A stretch of 64,000 nucleotides of DNA from an uncultured Paenibacillus sp. (GCA_937895345.1 CALAWP010000041.1:7882-71881); one strand, 5' to 3'; positions 33,659 to 42,880 are shown, counted from the first letter of the stretch. The notes: generated by a model not told the origin, from the letters alone. Numbers and translations: made by a program.

Positions 33659-33754
33659 TTAATACAGAAACGTTCTCGTTACTATAACAAGAAGGATAAA
33701 CAACACAAGGATTACGCCAGCTGTCGAGTAGTAGCCTCCATGCACTCCGGACAT
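33659..33754 (-). CDS. YjcZ-family mini-protein, 31 residues
   Basis: ATG 33754 follows an ideal AGGAGGT. The product opens MSGVHGGYYS, then has one hydrophobic helix (ILVLFILLVIV) and a short tail. This matches YjcZ/SscA-type spore-coat mini-proteins (MSGxGxGGxGGGFALIVVLFILLIIV). These are made in sporulation and help coat assembly in Bacillus. A longer frame to 33874 is not needed. Confidence 0.85.
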   Translation of the reverse strand: MSGVHGGYYSTAGVILVLFILLVIVTRTFLY

Positions 33755-33927
33755 GCCCAAACCTCCTAAACCAATATTTTCCGAAGGAGCAGGGTCCGCT
33801 GACAAGCGTACCTTCCAACATTCGGCATATGACAGGATATGCAATTCGTCCCATTCGGTATGGACATCTGTCACGGTTGGCTCGGAAATGGGCGCATCCG
33901 AATGCGGAAGAAGGAGAGGGCCGGGGA

Positions 33928-35541
33928 TTATCTGCCTCGGCTCTTCGAGCGGTTGCCGGAGGCGTTTCGACCTCCGGAACGTCCTCCACCGGAACGTCCC
34001 CCGGAACGTCCCCCGGAGCGGCCGCCGCCCGCAGATTTGCCGCTGCCTGAAGGTCCGCCCCCGGTACGTCCTTTGCCGCTGCGGGGGCCGCCCGCGTTCC
34101 CTTGGTCATGCTTGCGGCCCGGCTGCCGTCCTGTCCGGCCATGGGCAGGACGGTCTTCTGGCGCCCTTGCGGCGAAGCTTTCGGCTTCCCACGGATTGCC
34201 GCTTTCAGAGACAGCGGCTCCCTTGCCGCGCCCGGACCGCTCCTGCGGCCCTCGATTGCTGCGGCTGCTGCCGGCGTTTCCGCCGCCGGAGCGCCCGGAT
34301 CGTCCGGAAGGGCCGGATGGGCCGCGTCCAAATCCGGCGCGTTCCGAACGGTTGCGCTGCCCGTCCCGGCTGCCGGCGTCCCGACCGCTCGTTTTTTTGG
34401 CGCCGCCTACTTCGGAGAGCGCACCTTCGCGGTCGATCGCGAAGACGCGTATCCGCTGGCCGATGCCCCGCTCAATCGCCGCGACCGCCTGGCGGTCGGC
34501 AGGAGAGGCGAGCGTAACGGCCATGCCGGATTCGCCCGCCCTGCCGGTCCGTCCGATGCGGTGAATGTACAACTCGGCGTCTTGCGGCACATCGTAGTTG
34601 TACACATGCGTCACGCCCTCGACATCGAGGCCTCGCGCGGCGACGTCGGTCGCGACAAGCACTTGCAGCCGCGCGGCGCGGAATCGCTTCATCACTTGCT
34701 CCCTCTTGGCCTGGGTCAAGTCTCCGTGAAGCTCATCCGATTCGATGCCGGCTTCCTGAAGGGCGTCGTTCAGCTTTTTGGCGCGAATTTTCGTGCGGCA
34801 GAAAATGACGGCCAAGTACGGCCGATGGCGTTCGAGCAAATGGATGAGCGCGCGCTGCCGGCCCCTGTCGGTCGTTTCGACGACCCATTGCTCGATCGCG
34901 TCGAGCGTCACCCGTTCGCTGCGAATCGTCACGTCGGCCGGATCGTTCATATAGTTGGCCGCCAGCCTCCGAACCGCATCCGGCATCGTCGCCGAAAACA
35001 GCATCGTTTGGCGGGAGGACGGCGTTTGGGCTATAATATGTTCGACCTCGGGGAGAAAGCCCATATGAAGCATTTGATCGGCTTCGTCCAGCACCAGCAT
35101 ATCGAGCTGGCCCAGCCGGACATTGCCGCGGCTCAAATGGTCGATCAGCCGGCCGGGGGTTGCGACGATGACATGCGGCGCGCGCTTCAGCTTGCGCACC
35201 TGCGCTTCGACGTCCTGACCGCCGTAAGCGGCCAGCACGTTGGTTCCGACGGCCGGCGCCAGCTTGCCGAGCTCGTTCGTAATTTGCAGCGCAAGCTCCC
35301 GCGTTGGGGTGAGAATGAGCGCTTGCACCTGATCTTTGTCGGTCCGGATGCGCTGCAAGATCGGCAGAGCAAACGCCAGCGTCTTGCCCGTGCCGGTTTG
35401 GGCCTGGGCGATCGTATCTCCGGACCGAAGCAGCAGCGGTATCGCTTCGCGCTGTACCGGCGTGGGCTCCGAAATGCCGTTCCGGGCCAGCGCTTCGCAC
35501 AACTCTTGATTTAATCCAAGCTTGGAAAATGCGGTAGACAT
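33928..35541 (-). CDS. DEAD-box RNA helicase with Gly/Arg/Ser-rich tail
   Basis: A 537-residue RNA helicase. Q-motif PTPVQREAIP, Walker A AQTGTGKT (47-54), DEAD in VLDEADQMLHMGF, SAT, ARGLDVEGVTHVYNYD and HRIGRTGRAG are all present. The last 155 residues are low-complexity Gly, Ser, Arg and Lys (GRSGGRSGGRSGG type), fit for RNA binding. It is a RhlE/CshB-like enzyme and the second helicase in the window. ATG 35541 follows AAGAGGAA; a start at 35562 lacks a ribosome site. Confidence 0.92.
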   Translation of the reverse strand: MSTAFSKLGLNQELCEALARNGISEPTPVQREAIPLLLRSGDTIAQAQTGTGKTLAFALPILQRIRTDKDQVQALILTPTRELALQITNELGKLAPAVGTNVLAAYGGQDVEAQVRKLKRAPHVIVATPGRLIDHLSRGNVRLGQLDMLVLDEADQMLHMGFLPEVEHIIAQTPSSRQTMLFSATMPDAVRRLAANYMNDPADVTIRSERVTLDAIEQWVVETTDRGRQRALIHLLERHRPYLAVIFCRTKIRAKKLNDALQEAGIESDELHGDLTQAKREQVMKRFRAARLQVLVATDVAARGLDVEGVTHVYNYDVPQDAELYIHRIGRTGRAGESGMAVTLASPADRQAVAAIERGIGQRIRVFAIDREGALSEVGGAKKTSGRDAGSRDGQRNRSERAGFGRGPSGPSGRSGRSGGGNAGSSRSNRGPQERSGRGKGAAVSESGNPWEAESFAARAPEDRPAHGRTGRQPGRKHDQGNAGGPRSGKGRTGGGPSGSGKSAGGGRSGGRSGGRSGGGRSGGRNASGNRSKSRGR

Positions 35542-35626
35542 GGATGTTCCTCTTTTCGTCATGATGGGTATGGAGAATAGTATAGCAGTTGTTGGGTGTC
35601 ATCACCAGAAAGGATAATCGAATACG

Positions 35627-35845
35627 ATGGAAGGCAATCAACGGGAACGGATCAAGCCGGGGCAAACGGTGCAAATCGTGCTGAAGGCGGATCAGCGGAC
35701 GGGCAAGCTGACCCAAGGCGTCGTGCGGGATATCTTGACCAAGTCTCCCCAACATCCGCACGGCATCAAGGTGAGGCTGACGGACGGGCAAGTCGGCAGG
35801 GTGAAACGCATAATGACGGATGGCGGGGCCGACCGGCAGCCATAA
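35627..35845 (+). CDS. ywbE: YwbE family protein
   Basis: A 72-residue protein with the conserved core IKPGQTVQIVLKADQRTGKLTQG and HPHGIKVRLTDGQVGRV, as in Bacillus YwbE. It is a small beta protein, perhaps an RNA-binding one, of unknown role. A purine-rich AGAAAGGAT lies rather far upstream of ATG 35627. It is divergent from the helicase and 20 bases before yneQ. Confidence 0.9.
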   Translation: MEGNQRERIKPGQTVQIVLKADQRTGKLTQGVVRDILTKSPQHPHGIKVRLTDGQVGRVKRIMTDGGADRQP

Positions 35846-35865
35846 ACGGTAAAGGAGGCGGCAGC

Positions 35866-36177
35866 GTGGCTTTCGGCATCACGCGAATAGAATTGAAGGC
35901 ATGGCAGGCGGCCGTGGCCAAAGGGGAAATTGCGTTTTTGACCCATTATTGGCTCGATCCCCGCTTTCCGGACGCGAAAACCGTCACGAAAGTCGGCTGC
36001 GCCGACCTGGACAAGCTGGCGGCGTGGTGCAGGGCGAACGGATTGCCGCCGAACCATATTCATGCGCGCTCGGAATATCCGCACTTCGATCTGCTGGGGC
36101 GCAAGCAAGCCGAAGTTTTGGCGAAGGAAGGGCTGTTCGAGCAGATGGAACGCTTTCGCATCCCATGGCGAGAGTGA
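35866..36177 (+). CDS. yneQ: YneQ-like protein
   Basis: A 103-residue soluble protein matching YneQ (AFGITRIELKAW, GEIAFLTHYWLDPRFP, KTVTKVGCADLDKL, EYPHFDL). Its function is unknown. The GTG 35866 start is fixed by AAAGGAGGCGG. It probably shares a transcript with ywbE and the GNAT gene. Confidence 0.85.
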   Translation: MAFGITRIELKAWQAAVAKGEIAFLTHYWLDPRFPDAKTVTKVGCADLDKLAAWCRANGLPPNHIHARSEYPHFDLLGRKQAEVLAKEGLFEQMERFRIPWRE

Positions 36178-36224
36178 CCCTTATGCCGCGGCTGCCGTTA
36201 TTTAAGATGGACGGGGGAAAAGTC

Positions 36225-36971
36225 ATGAACATGAAACGGATGCTCCGGCTGGAGGAAATCAGCTTGAACGGATGGCCTGCCCTGCAGACCGTTCTGTACG
36301 ACGGCTGGCTGCTCCGCTTTGCGGACGGGTATACGAAACGGTCAAACTCGATCAGTCCGATCTACGGAAGCAATTTGGAGCTTGACGGCAAAATTGCTTA
36401 TTGCGAACAGCAATACCGGGAGAAAGGGTATCCCGTCGTCTTCAAATTAACGCAACTCGCCCAGCCCGGCCGATTGGACGACCGGCTGGCGGAGCTGGGT
36501 TACCGGATCGTCGATCCGACGTGGTGCAAAACCGCTTCGCTTGAAGGGCTGCGAGAGCCCGCGCATCGGGAAGCGATTCTGGAGCCGGAGCCGTCCGGCT
36601 TTTGGCTCGAGTGCGTCACGGCCATGAACGGCTTGATGAAGGCCCAGCGGGATACGACCCGAAAGATGATGCAGGAGCAGCCGCTCGACAAATGTTTTGC
36701 CGTGCTGCTTCAGGACGGAAAGCCGGTCGCTTGCGGCGCGGCGGTCAGAGAAGGCGCCTGGGTCGGGTTTTACGATATCGTAACGGACCCATCAAGCCGA
36801 AACAAAGGCTACGGCGAGCAATTGATGCTTCATTTGCTTCAGTGGGGGAAGCGGCGCGGAGCGACGGACGCTTATCTGCTTGTCGTGCAAGCCAATGCGG
36901 CGGCCAACCGGTTGTACGACAAGCTCGGCTTCCGGACGGAATATGAATATTGGTACCGCGTCAAAGCATAA
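36225..36971 (+). CDS. GNAT family N-acetyltransferase
   Basis: A 248-residue protein. The C-terminal half (about 115-245) is a GNAT fold with an acetyl-CoA loop-like SSRNKGYGEQLM and the late LVVQANAAANRLYDKLGF. The N-terminal half is a degenerate second GNAT-like domain with LQTVLYDGWLLRFADGYTKRSNS, a known double-domain arrangement. Its substrate is unknown. ATG 36225 follows a GGGGG site; ATG 36231 is also possible. Confidence 0.85.
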   Translation: MNMKRMLRLEEISLNGWPALQTVLYDGWLLRFADGYTKRSNSISPIYGSNLELDGKIAYCEQQYREKGYPVVFKLTQLAQPGRLDDRLAELGYRIVDPTWCKTASLEGLREPAHREAILEPEPSGFWLECVTAMNGLMKAQRDTTRKMMQEQPLDKCFAVLLQDGKPVACGAAVREGAWVGFYDIVTDPSSRNKGYGEQLMLHLLQWGKRRGATDAYLLVVQANAAANRLYDKLGFRTEYEYWYRVKA

Positions 36972-37008
36972 AGCGCCCGCTAAGATGAAAGGTGGATTAT
37001 AGTCGAAA

Positions 37009-38262
37009 ATGAGCAGCTCAGATCAGTCATCAGGCAAACGATTATCCCCGGCATTATCGCCGTCGTCAGTCCAAGCGCTTGGCGGCTCCTGGCTGCTGGT
37101 GCTTGGCATTGTGCTGCTGTCGCTTATTCTTCGCGCGCCCATTACGGCCGTAGGGCCGATCGTGGCGCAAATTCAGGGCACCTTCGGCTTGTCGGGCGCC
37201 TTAACGGGACTGTTGACCACATTGCCGCTGATCGCCTTCGGCCTCTGTTCGCCGGCAGCTCCGCGAATTGCCGCCCGCATTGGAACGGAGCGGGCGCTGC
37301 TGGGCGCGTCGGTCGTGCTTGCGGCGGCGATTGCGGTCCGTTCCTTGCCCGACGTCTTCGCACTATTCGCGGGGACGGCGCTGCTGGGCGCCGCGATTGC
37401 GATTGCCAACGTCTTGCTCCCCAGCTTGGTGAAGCGGGAATATCCGCAGCGGGTCGGCTTGATGACGGGCGTTTATACGGTGGCGATGAATTTGGGCGCC
37501 GCCGTCGGCTCCGGCCTCAGCGTGCCGTTGACGGAGGAGCTCGGCGTCAGCTGGCAAGGCATGCTGGCTCTTATGGCTCTCGTGTCGCTCGCCGCCGCCG
37601 CCGTGTGGGTACCGTTGCTGCGCGGCGCTTCCGGCAAGCGAAGAGCCATGGAACAACAGGAAACGGAAAGCGGCAGACAAGGCGGAGCCGCCCGGTCGGT
37701 CTGGCGTTCTCCGCTGGCCTGGCTTGTGTCGATCTATTTGGCGCTTCAATCGTTTTGCTTTTACGTCAATGTCACCTGGATTCCGAACATTCTTGCCGAC
37801 AAAGGGCTCAATCACGAAGACGCGGGCTGGATGCTGGCGCTGATGCAGCTCGTCAGCATGCTGTCGACCTTCATCGTGCCGATCGCCGCCGGGAAACAAA
37901 AGAGTCAGAGCGGATTGTCCGCCCTGTTGGCTTCCTTGTTCGTGATCGGATATGCGGGACTGTGGCTGGGCGGGACAGGACTCATATTGCCGATGATGAT
38001 CGTTCTCGGCTTAGGCGTCGGCGGCGGCTTCAGTTTGGCGGTTATGTTTTTTGCGCTTCGCTCGAGAACGAGCCGCGAGTCGGCGGAACTTTCAGGGATG
38101 GCCCAAACCGTCGGCTATTTGATTGCCGCCGCAGGGCCGTTTCTGTTCGGTGCCTTGCATGACTGGACGGGCAGCTGGAACGCTCCGCTGCTTGCGATCA
38201 TCGTCGTATCCGTGCTTTACGGGATCGTCGGTTTGTACGCCGGCGCGGACCGGAAGGTGTAG
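37009..38262 (+). CDS. CynX/NimT-type MFS transporter
   Basis: A 417-residue carrier with 12 helices from residue 28. The segment LRAPITAVGPIVAQIQ in helix 1 and GLLTTLPLIAFGLCSPAAP are typical of CynX/NimT (cyanate and 2-nitroimidazole) transporters. The middle loop (about 210-235) is hydrophilic. The true substrate is unknown. ATG 37009 follows AAAGGTGG. Confidence 0.85.
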   Translation: MSSSDQSSGKRLSPALSPSSVQALGGSWLLVLGIVLLSLILRAPITAVGPIVAQIQGTFGLSGALTGLLTTLPLIAFGLCSPAAPRIAARIGTERALLGASVVLAAAIAVRSLPDVFALFAGTALLGAAIAIANVLLPSLVKREYPQRVGLMTGVYTVAMNLGAAVGSGLSVPLTEELGVSWQGMLALMALVSLAAAAVWVPLLRGASGKRRAMEQQETESGRQGGAARSVWRSPLAWLVSIYLALQSFCFYVNVTWIPNILADKGLNHEDAGWMLALMQLVSMLSTFIVPIAAGKQKSQSGLSALLASLFVIGYAGLWLGGTGLILPMMIVLGLGVGGGFSLAVMFFALRSRTSRESAELSGMAQTVGYLIAAAGPFLFGALHDWTGSWNAPLLAIIVVSVLYGIVGLYAGADRKV

Positions 38263-38287
38263 CGGTCAAGGATGAGGGATATATTTT

Positions 38288-38377
38288 TCTATATAAGTTG
38301 AACTAGAGAATCACACGAAACAAGCGGAATGGGGAAATCGAACTGGAAGTGAAAATAATTAGTTCAGCTTATATAGA
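38288..38377. repeat. long inverted repeat, 18-bp arms
   Basis: TCTATATAAGTTGAACTA (38288-38305) pairs with TAGTTCAGCTTATATAGA (38360-38377), with one position off that would be a G-U pair in RNA. The loop is 54 bases. A terminator follows within 20 bases, so the unit could be a structured small RNA or a MITE-like element. Confidence 0.7.
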
Positions 38378-38396
38378 TAAAAGCGTGCCGTACGAG

Positions 38397-38427
38397 CTCC
38401 TTTGCTATTAAGCGAAGGAGTTTTTTT
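38397..38427 (+). terminator. terminator downstream of the inverted repeat
   Basis: CTCCTTTGC pairs with GCGAAGGAG, followed by seven T. Confidence 0.9.
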
Positions 38428-38617
38428 GTTGCGGAAATTGCGGTTTTTAAATTTGTTTATGGAGAAAACAAAAGAGAAAGTTCTTTTTGAATCGATTAAA
38501 TAAGTTATCTATTTCAATAACATTTTAATAAAAACAGTAATCCGTGTTATTTACAAGTAGTTCCTATTCGAGTAAAATGAAAGACATAAAGATGGAAACG
38601 AGACCTATTTATGGAAA

Positions 38618-38631
38618 TGAAAGCGTTTTAA
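38618..38631 (+). promoter_or_regulatory. cre-like CcpA site
   Basis: TGAAAGCGTTTTAA fits the catabolite-responsive consensus TGWAARCGYTWNCW at 13 of 14 positions, 19 bases before the sugar-binding protein start. It suggests past or present glucose repression of that gene. Confidence 0.6.
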
Positions 38632-38649
38632 GTAGGCGAGGAGGTGTAG

Positions 38650-39795
38650 TTGCTGAAGGGATATTTGCTCCTGATTTCTGCTATGCTTTTGCTGACTTCT
38701 TGTGAAGCGGAGTTTCAATCTAAACGGGAAGAAAGCCAGTTATCGGGGCAATTGAAGATATTGTTGACGGACCCGTACAGCAGCGAATTTGTATACGGTT
38801 TCAATCCTGTTAGAGAGAAAATAAATAGATTTATGGATTAGCATCCAAATGTAAAAATTGAAGTAGAGATGAAATCCTCAGTGAAACCAAGTTATCAGCC
38901 CGTCGATTATAAAACTCTATATGGCGGGGAAACGCCGTTTCCCGACATTATGGAGTTAACCCCTAATCAGATCGCAATGTCTTTGTATGATGATGTGGAA
39001 GATCTAACGCCTTTTTTCACTTCGGAAGTGCATAGTCCATGGAATGAAGGTTATAGAAATCTGATCGATGCGACAACTGTGGGAGAGCATTATTACTTAA
39101 TGCCTATTAGGAGTTACACTACTATGATTTACTATAACAAGACTTTGTTTGAGGAAAAGGGTTTTATAGACCCGGAAGAAGGCTGGACATGGGAACAATT
39201 TGTAGAAATAGCGCAACAGTTAAAGAGGGAAGGATATAATGTAGCCTTCCCCTTATATCCGCCAATACTTGAACCATTCGTAAAAGGGCTGGGGGGATTA
39301 TACAACTCTAAGGATCTAACCTTCAGCGGATATATGGATAGCGAAAATACGATCAACGCTTTTCAAAGGCTGAGCAATACGCAGCTTTTCGAGTTTGATA
39401 GCATAACTTCCAGGACCTACTATGATTTAGGCGTTACCGGTTTATTCCGCGGCAACACGGGGGATATAAATAAACCGTTTCGAAATGAGAACTTTGCATT
39501 TGCGCCATTTCCTGACTTTCCGGAAAGCCCTTATGAACTGCCGTCGCATATAACGGGACTGGCGTTAACAAAACAATCCAAACATAAGGAACTGGCCTGG
39601 GAGCTGATGAAGTTTATAGTTGGCGAATCAGATCAAGAAGCTCTTGATTTTGCGGCCTATTATTCCGTTCTGTTTGATGACCACCGGTACTATTCTGAGC
39701 CGCATTCCCGTGATTCTCTACTTATAGAAAGGGCGACCCTCTTCTCCAAATCTATAAGGGAGAAAATATGGCTGAACTTTAACTCAACTTGCTAA
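38650..39795 (+). pseudogene. ABC sugar-binding lipoprotein, broken by in-frame TAG
   Basis: A TTG start follows GAGGAGGTGTAG. The signal and lipobox are clear (LLLISAMLLLTSCEAE). After 63 codons a TAG (38839-38841) stops the frame, which then runs on in the same phase for 318 codons with normal solute-binding features (YYNKTLFEEKGF, GWTWEQFVEIAQQL, ALTKQSKHKELAWELMKFI). CAG to TAG would restore FMDQHPNVKIEVE, exactly what the family shows. The C-terminus also ends early (381 against about 430-450 codons), and a +1 frame with another stop seems to continue it. No permease genes follow. A sequencing error could explain only the first defect. Confidence 0.85.
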
Positions 39796-39865
39796 TATCT
39801 TAGATCAGCGAACTGCAAATTTATACAGTCAGTAGAAACTTAAACCAAGTAAAGGAGGTGAGAAT

Positions 39866-39889
39866 ATGGGCTCTTGTAATAGAAATTAA
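39866..39889 (+). CDS. seven-codon ORF behind a perfect ribosome site
   Basis: AAAGGAGGTGAGAAT precedes ATG 39866; the frame reads MGSCNRN and stops. The ribosome site is as strong as the one before the Cys-rich peptide gene at 43008. It may be a leader peptide, or what is left of a second small-peptide gene cut by mutation. It cannot be judged further. Confidence 0.35.
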   Translation: MGSCNRN

Positions 39890-39963
39890 TTCGAATATTT
39901 TCACTGAACAACGGCTTGCGTTTCTTGTTTCTCACGAAACTTCGCACAGGCGGTGAGTATAGA

Positions 39964-41790
39964 TTGGCTTACGCGGGCGGCCGATTCCGGCCCACCATGG
40001 CGGTTGTAATCCGAATGATGCGGTTGTCCTTCGATACGGCCCCCGGTCTAATGATCTGGATTGTTGCCAACAAAACAATTGCGGCTTTCATTCCGATCGC
40101 GCAAGTGCTGCTCATGAAGGAAATCGTCGACGAAGCGGTAGCTTTGTTCGGCGGAACCCAAAACATCGGAAGGATGCTGTTCCTGCTTGGCATTCAAGCG
40201 GCGGTATTGTTGGCGTATCAATATCTTCAATATAATGACCGTCTCAGCGAAAGGAAGCTGCATATCCGGCTGAAGTTTCATCTGGACGAGCGCATTTCTG
40301 CTAGATCGGCGGCCATGCCGTTGTCCTATTTTGAAAGCTCAGCCTATTACGACCAATCGAAGCGTGCCGCTTCCGCCCAAAATCACTTGTATTTGATCGG
40401 TGCCGTTTTTTCCATCATGCAAAATGGGATCACTCTCGTTTCCTATAGTCTGTTGCTGCTGCAATACAGCGTATGGCTGCTTGTATCGCTGCTGGTTCTT
40501 GTAATTCCGTTGATTGCTGTCCATATGAAAGTCGGCCAAAAACGATTTTCGCTCGCTTTTGTTCAAACGCCGTTACTAAGGCGGCTGGATTATTGGTTTC
40601 ATTTGCTCGTTGGCAGGGAAGCGGCTAAGGAAGTGCGCACTTATCAGTTGTCGAATTATTTGCAAAACAGATGGAGAGAAGTTTATCGCCGCCACGCGGA
40701 TGAAATGATCGGAATGGAGAAAAAGGCTGCGTCGTCGGTATTTTCGGTCGATGCGGCGGTAATCGGAATTCAAGTTTTGGTATCCGGCCTATTGGTCTGG
40801 CTGGGCGCGAAAGGAAGACTTACGGTGGGCGATTTTGTGGCGCTCATTCAGGCTTTCGCTTCGGCGCAATCGGCCGTTCAACTCATCTCGGTCCATGTGG
40901 CTACCGTTTATGAGAATTCGTTGTTCGTTAAACAATATTTCGATTTTATCGACAGCGAAAGCTCGCCCGCCGAAGCAAAGTCTTACGGGAAGGCTCCATT
41001 TCCCAAGCCGTTAATGCGGGGCATTCAGGTACATGAGCTTGAATACACTTATCCGGGACAAAGCGGCCCCGCACTGCATGGTGTGTCCTTCACCATTCGC
41101 CCCGGCTCCAAGGTTGCCATCGTCGGAGAGAACGGCTCGGGAAAGTCGACGCTGGCCAAATGCTTGCTTGGACTATATTCGGAATATAAAGGGGACATCT
41201 GGTACGACGATCTGGAACTAAGGGAAATCGATGCTGCCGGTTTCCGCAATGAAGTAACGGCGATGTTTCAAGATTTTGTCCGGTATCAAAGCTCGCTGCG
41301 CGACAATATCGGCTTTGGCGATATTCAACAAATCGAAAACGATTACAAAATCTATGAAGCGGCGAATAAAGCCGGATTGCATGATTTCGTCCGTGCGGAA
41401 GCCGTAAGTTTGGAGGACGAGCTTGGCCCCCTGTTTCATGGCGGACGCGATATTTCGGGCGGACAGTGGCAGCGGATTGCTTTGGCGAGAGCTAATATGA
41501 GGCACGCCCAGGTCGTCATTCTGGATGAACCTACGGCGGCGGTCGATCCGGTTACGGAAGCGGAAATATTCGATGGACTGCGGTCGATCTCCCGCGATCG
41601 GACGACTATTATGATCACGCACCGGCTGGCGATATGCGAGTCGTTCGACGAAATCATTGTCATGAAGGAAGGTAAAATGGCGGAACGCGGCACGCATGAC
41701 ACTCTTATGCGTCAGGATGGCGAATATGCGGCCATGTTCAGAGCACAAAAATCTGCAGGGCTTAAGCCCAGGGAGAGTCTGTTGAAATGA
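39964..41790 (+). CDS. ABC exporter, NisT-like, no C39 domain
   Basis: A 608-residue half transporter with an N-terminal six-helix domain and C-terminal ATPase. Walker A VGENGSGKST is at about 386-395, signature DISGGQWQRIALARA at about 495, Walker B VVILDEPTA near 517 and H-loop ITHRLA near 551. The transmembrane part (PLSYFESSAYYDQSKRA, EVRTYQLSNYLQNRWREVY) resembles lantibiotic exporters NisT/SpaT. It lacks the N-terminal C39 peptidase that cuts double-Gly leaders. The start TTG 39964 after GGCGGTGAG is preferred; a TTG at 39916 has no ribosome site. It overlaps the next gene by four bases. Confidence 0.88.
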   Translation: MAYAGGRFRPTMAVVIRMMRLSFDTAPGLMIWIVANKTIAAFIPIAQVLLMKEIVDEAVALFGGTQNIGRMLFLLGIQAAVLLAYQYLQYNDRLSERKLHIRLKFHLDERISARSAAMPLSYFESSAYYDQSKRAASAQNHLYLIGAVFSIMQNGITLVSYSLLLLQYSVWLLVSLLVLVIPLIAVHMKVGQKRFSLAFVQTPLLRRLDYWFHLLVGREAAKEVRTYQLSNYLQNRWREVYRRHADEMIGMEKKAASSVFSVDAAVIGIQVLVSGLLVWLGAKGRLTVGDFVALIQAFASAQSAVQLISVHVATVYENSLFVKQYFDFIDSESSPAEAKSYGKAPFPKPLMRGIQVHELEYTYPGQSGPALHGVSFTIRPGSKVAIVGENGSGKSTLAKCLLGLYSEYKGDIWYDDLELREIDAAGFRNEVTAMFQDFVRYQSSLRDNIGFGDIQQIENDYKIYEAANKAGLHDFVRAEAVSLEDELGPLFHGGRDISGGQWQRIALARANMRHAQVVILDEPTAAVDPVTEAEIFDGLRSISRDRTTIMITHRLAICESFDEIIVMKEGKMAERGTHDTLMRQDGEYAAMFRAQKSAGLKPRESLLK

Positions 41791-42311
41791 TGACGGCAAC
41801 CGCCTTTCTACTCATCTTTTTGTCTGTTGTGTTTATGATTTCCGGCGTATTCAAGCTGTTGGATTACAAGTCATTCCAGCATACGCTTCGGCAACTCGAG
41901 GTGCCCGACCGTTTGCAGCAAGGAACGGCCATTGCCCTTCCCGCATTGGAAATCGCCGCAGCGCTGCTGCTGCTGTATAACCGGACGCAAACGATCGGAA
42001 AAATCGCGATGCTCGCGCTAATCGGTGCGTTTCTATGGTCCGCGTTGAAAGCGATGCGCTCCAGCCACAACATAGCTTGCAGCTGTTTTGGCCGACTGCC
42101 CGCAGAGGAACAACTGGGAGCCCGTACGATGGTGAGGATTGTCGTATTGTTCGCAACGGTTGCGGTATTGTTCTTTCAGAAACCGGTGGATCTATGGACT
42201 CAATTGTCGGCGGTTGACCTGGTGCATGCCGTATTTAGCTCGATCGGATTATTGTTTATTTATCTTCTTGTTCCGCAGTTGCTCGCAGCGTATAAGCCCA
42301 ATACGAGATAA
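41787..42311 (+). CDS. MauE/DoxX-type membrane redox protein
   Basis: A 174-residue protein with five hydrophobic segments (about 5-25, 46-64, 70-90, 113-131, 145-165). The CSCFG motif is at 98-102 (NIACSCFGRLP), the hallmark of MauE-like proteins, where the Cys pair shuttles electrons across the membrane. MauE helps make the disulfide-rich small subunit of methylamine dehydrogenase; no such enzyme is here. ATG 41787 overlaps the exporter stop, so it is translationally coupled. Confidence 0.88.
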   Translation: MMTATAFLLIFLSVVFMISGVFKLLDYKSFQHTLRQLEVPDRLQQGTAIALPALEIAAALLLLYNRTQTIGKIAMLALIGAFLWSALKAMRSSHNIACSCFGRLPAEEQLGARTMVRIVVLFATVAVLFFQKPVDLWTQLSAVDLVHAVFSSIGLLFIYLLVPQLLAAYKPNTR

Positions 42312-42328
42312 GTTGGAGGGAGACAAGC

Positions 42329-42880
42329 ATGGAAACGGTATCGCATATTATTTTGTGGATATTGGTATTGATGCTTACCGCACTTTCGATTCAGCGCAAA
42401 ACGCAGAAAACAGAGATGCCAATGCCGAAGCCGATGATGCTGTTTCAATCGGAGCACGGCGCGGCGTTGGGCGAGCGGTTTCCGATCACCGTTTTTCGAT
42501 CGTTGGATCAGGAGGAAATCCGCATTCAGGAGGATGGGAAACATACGATTTTGTTGATTACGTCACCTTTATGCAGCGCGTGCAAAGAGCTGTACCCGGC
42601 GATTATGCCTTTTGTCCAAAAACACGGATCCGCCTATCGGGTCGTTACGATTATGCTTGACGATGCGGAACATGCGCAAACGCTCGTCAAGTCTCATAGG
42701 ATCACTTCTCCTGTCGTCTTCTTGAACAAGGACGAATTGGACAAAACAGAAACCAAATTGTATCCTTTCGGCTATTTGCTGTCTCCCGAAGGAACGGTTC
42801 TATCCAAAGGAATTGTCGGCAATGCCGATCAACTGGAGCTGCTGCGCACATGGAAGCCGTCTCCCGGAAAAGCTGCATAA
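42329..42880 (+). CDS. MauD/TlpA-like thioredoxin, membrane-anchored
   Basis: A 183-residue protein. A single N-terminal helix (4-20) is followed by an external redoxin-type domain with the active site SPLCSACKELYP (Cys82, Cys85) and the cis-Pro segment RITSPVVFLNKD. The pairing with a MauE-type gene 17 bases upstream reproduces the mauE-mauD couple. Its role would be to form, reduce or isomerise disulfides outside the cell; the best local substrate is the Cys-rich peptide encoded 127 bases on. Confidence 0.88.
   Translation: METVSHIILWILVLMLTALSIQRKTQKTEMPMPKPMMLFQSEHGAALGERFPITVFRSLDQEEIRIQEDGKHTILLITSPLCSACKELYPAIMPFVQKHGSAYRVVTIMLDDAEHAQTLVKSHRITSPVVFLNKDELDKTETKLYPFGYLLSPEGTVLSKGIVGNADQLELLRTWKPSPGKAA

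Larger units (their letters stand above)
38263..38649. other. AT-rich intergenic stretch opening the accessory region
   Basis: 387 bases, clearly more AT-rich than the flanks. It holds the inverted repeat at 38288-38377, the terminator at 38397-38427 and the cre-like site at 38618-38631, listed separately. No gene is seen. Confidence 0.6.

Noticed and set aside
33928..34400. Repetitive CCGGAACGTCCCC-like runs, at first taken as a DNA repeat array
   Set aside because: They are the codons of the Gly/Ser/Arg-rich tail of the helicase on the minus strand.
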